Shown piece after piece: positions 62,878 through 64,000 of a stretch of DNA of 64,000 bases (the stretch's first letter is position 1; each line of letters starts with the position of its first letter). The notes under the pieces were generated by a model. The model was not told where the DNA came from. It did not search any database and saw only the letters and a list, made by a program, of their open reading frames with translations. Source of the DNA: Dysidea avara (taxonomy: Eukaryota; Porifera; Demospongiae; Dictyoceratida; Dysideidae); contig NC_089272.1 in the NCBI RefSeq assembly GCF_963678975.1, forward strand, positions 57,048,713 through 57,112,712. Direction: 5' to 3'. The translations under genes were made by a program, and so were the position numbers.

Positions 62878-63185
62878 TTTCTACTGCCTGCCTGACGCCT
62901 TCAGTCAAGCGAAGCAGAAAGCTGGCTACAGCTACAGCCCTAATTCTGCTGCAGAAATGTTTCTAGTTTCCTTAAGAAAAAATCTTTGGTATATTGATAA
63001 ACATACAAATGCTTGTGCTATTGTCTTACCTTTTATCCTTCTTTACCATGGCCATCAGTCAAGGTTCTACCACTGAGACTGAGTGTTAATAAACTAAAGT
63101 GGGGCTTCCATCTACAGGTGTATATTGCATCAAACTGTTCGAATACACGTGGTTGTTGCACCAAAGTATTTGAATATACGTGGCT
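62878..63185. repeat. Dispersed repeat shared with 58.5 kb
   Basis: See the copy at 58,505; here it is longer through small insertions. Confidence 0.5.
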
Positions 63186-63710
63186 CGCCAGTTTTCAAAA
63201 TTGGCAGTTGATATCGATCAGTGAGAGCAACTCGCAGCAAAGTGTAAGTCAGTTTAGTAACAATGTTAAAACCAAGTCGGGTCATACAGGTCCTGCTTTA
63301 CAGATTATCCAGGTCTGACCCCATGTGCTATGTAAACAAGTTTGTTTGTGGTAATTTGTACCTGAGGTTTGCTGAGCTACCATACTTTAATACCAATGGC
63401 TTTTACATTAATACCGCATTAATACCGCATTAATACCTCGATATTTAGTAATACTGTGATACTTTTATGGAAGGTATACCGTTTGCTCTTTTTCAAGCAC
63501 TAATGTTGTCTCAGACTGGTGTTGATGATTTCATTCTACACTACATGTTGAAGAAAGGCATATGGGATATAGTAAAGGCAGGCTAATCAAATATGGCAAG
63601 CACTGTGATTGATAATTACTATTGTCTCCCCACCCGTCATGCCAGGTACACAAACTATAGGAAAAGGTATTAATGTCAATAACATGCACAGCCTCAACCT
63701 AGGTTACTAT

Positions 63711-64000
63711 CAGTGGCGGAGGAAGTAGTTGATATGAGGAAGGGCTGACCAGGGGCGGAAATGAACTGAGGCACTACATTGTCTCTGGTTTGGTAAGGTG
63801 AGACTAAAAAAAAGGTCGCAGCCAGCTGATAACAGCTGCCCACCTCACCAGCTACGCATTTATAGCTGATAAACTATATAAAAATCTTTATATACCTCGC
63901 TACACACACTGCTCTAATACTGTAACTGCTTTTTTAGAGTGACTGCTCTATTAGAGTATCTCGATCTTTATCAAGGTTTTCAGCCCCACTCCAAAAAGGA
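63711..64000 (+). mobile_element. CAGTGGCGGAGG element, cut by window end
   Basis: Starts CAGTGGCGGAGGAAGTAGTT; a second terminus CAGGGGCGGAAATGAACTG follows at 63,750. Contains the 'gagactaaaaaaaaggtc…ctgcccacctcaccagctac' block and CTCTAATA units in reverse (63,912-63,965). It is the inverse of 46,190-46,819. Confidence 0.7.

Overview
The window looks like metazoan nuclear DNA, most plausibly from a sponge (demosponge-like). That placement is an inference from gene content and style and is not proven. The DNA is AT-rich, introns have canonical GT-AG borders, and long (GT)n and (ATGT)n microsatellites are frequent. There is dense debris of small inverted-repeat transposons, and genes include a short-chain-like collagen, a filamin/NHL protein and modular cysteine-rich secreted proteins.

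Layout. (1) About 2.0-12.0 kb, minus strand: a collagen gene whose 18 exons can be joined with every reading phase matching. It starts with a signal-peptide exon pair and runs to the last collagenous exon at 1973. Its 3' end is uncertain. (2) 11,981-12,294: a compact head-to-head promoter. (3) 12.3-28.5 kb, plus strand: a complete 10-exon MMAA (MeaB/ArgK-type) gene, the mitochondrial GTPase chaperone of methylmalonyl-CoA mutase, with a poly(A) signal. (4) 29.4-31.8 kb, minus: a decayed filamin-NHL gene split by a 749-bp hAT-type MITE. (5) 32.2-34.6 kb, plus: a decayed copy of a cysteine-rich (TIL-containing) secreted protein gene. An apparently intact relative follows at 36.7-38.65 kb. (6) 40.6-43.1 kb, minus: exons of a WD40-repeat gene with a broken junction. 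(7) 43.2-45.85 kb, minus: a dead CR1/Jockey-like LINE. (8) 50.0-50.9 kb, minus: a second NHL copy with a frameshift. (9) 51-64 kb: gene-poor, made of fold-back elements, hAT-like, PIF/Harbinger-like and TA-flanked MITEs, plus a rearranged copy of parts of MMAA at 57.5-58.1 kb.

The functional genes are not an operon and have no shared pathway. The collagen and the cysteine-rich gene encode secreted proteins, while MMAA is housekeeping cobalamin metabolism. The strongest theme is segmental duplication followed by decay: NHL twice, TIL twice, MMAA partly. This occurs beside heavy MITE traffic. The most unusual signal is a short near-palindromic unit (CTCTAATAGAGCAGTCA and variants) that recurs at a dozen or more places, inside MITEs with different termini.
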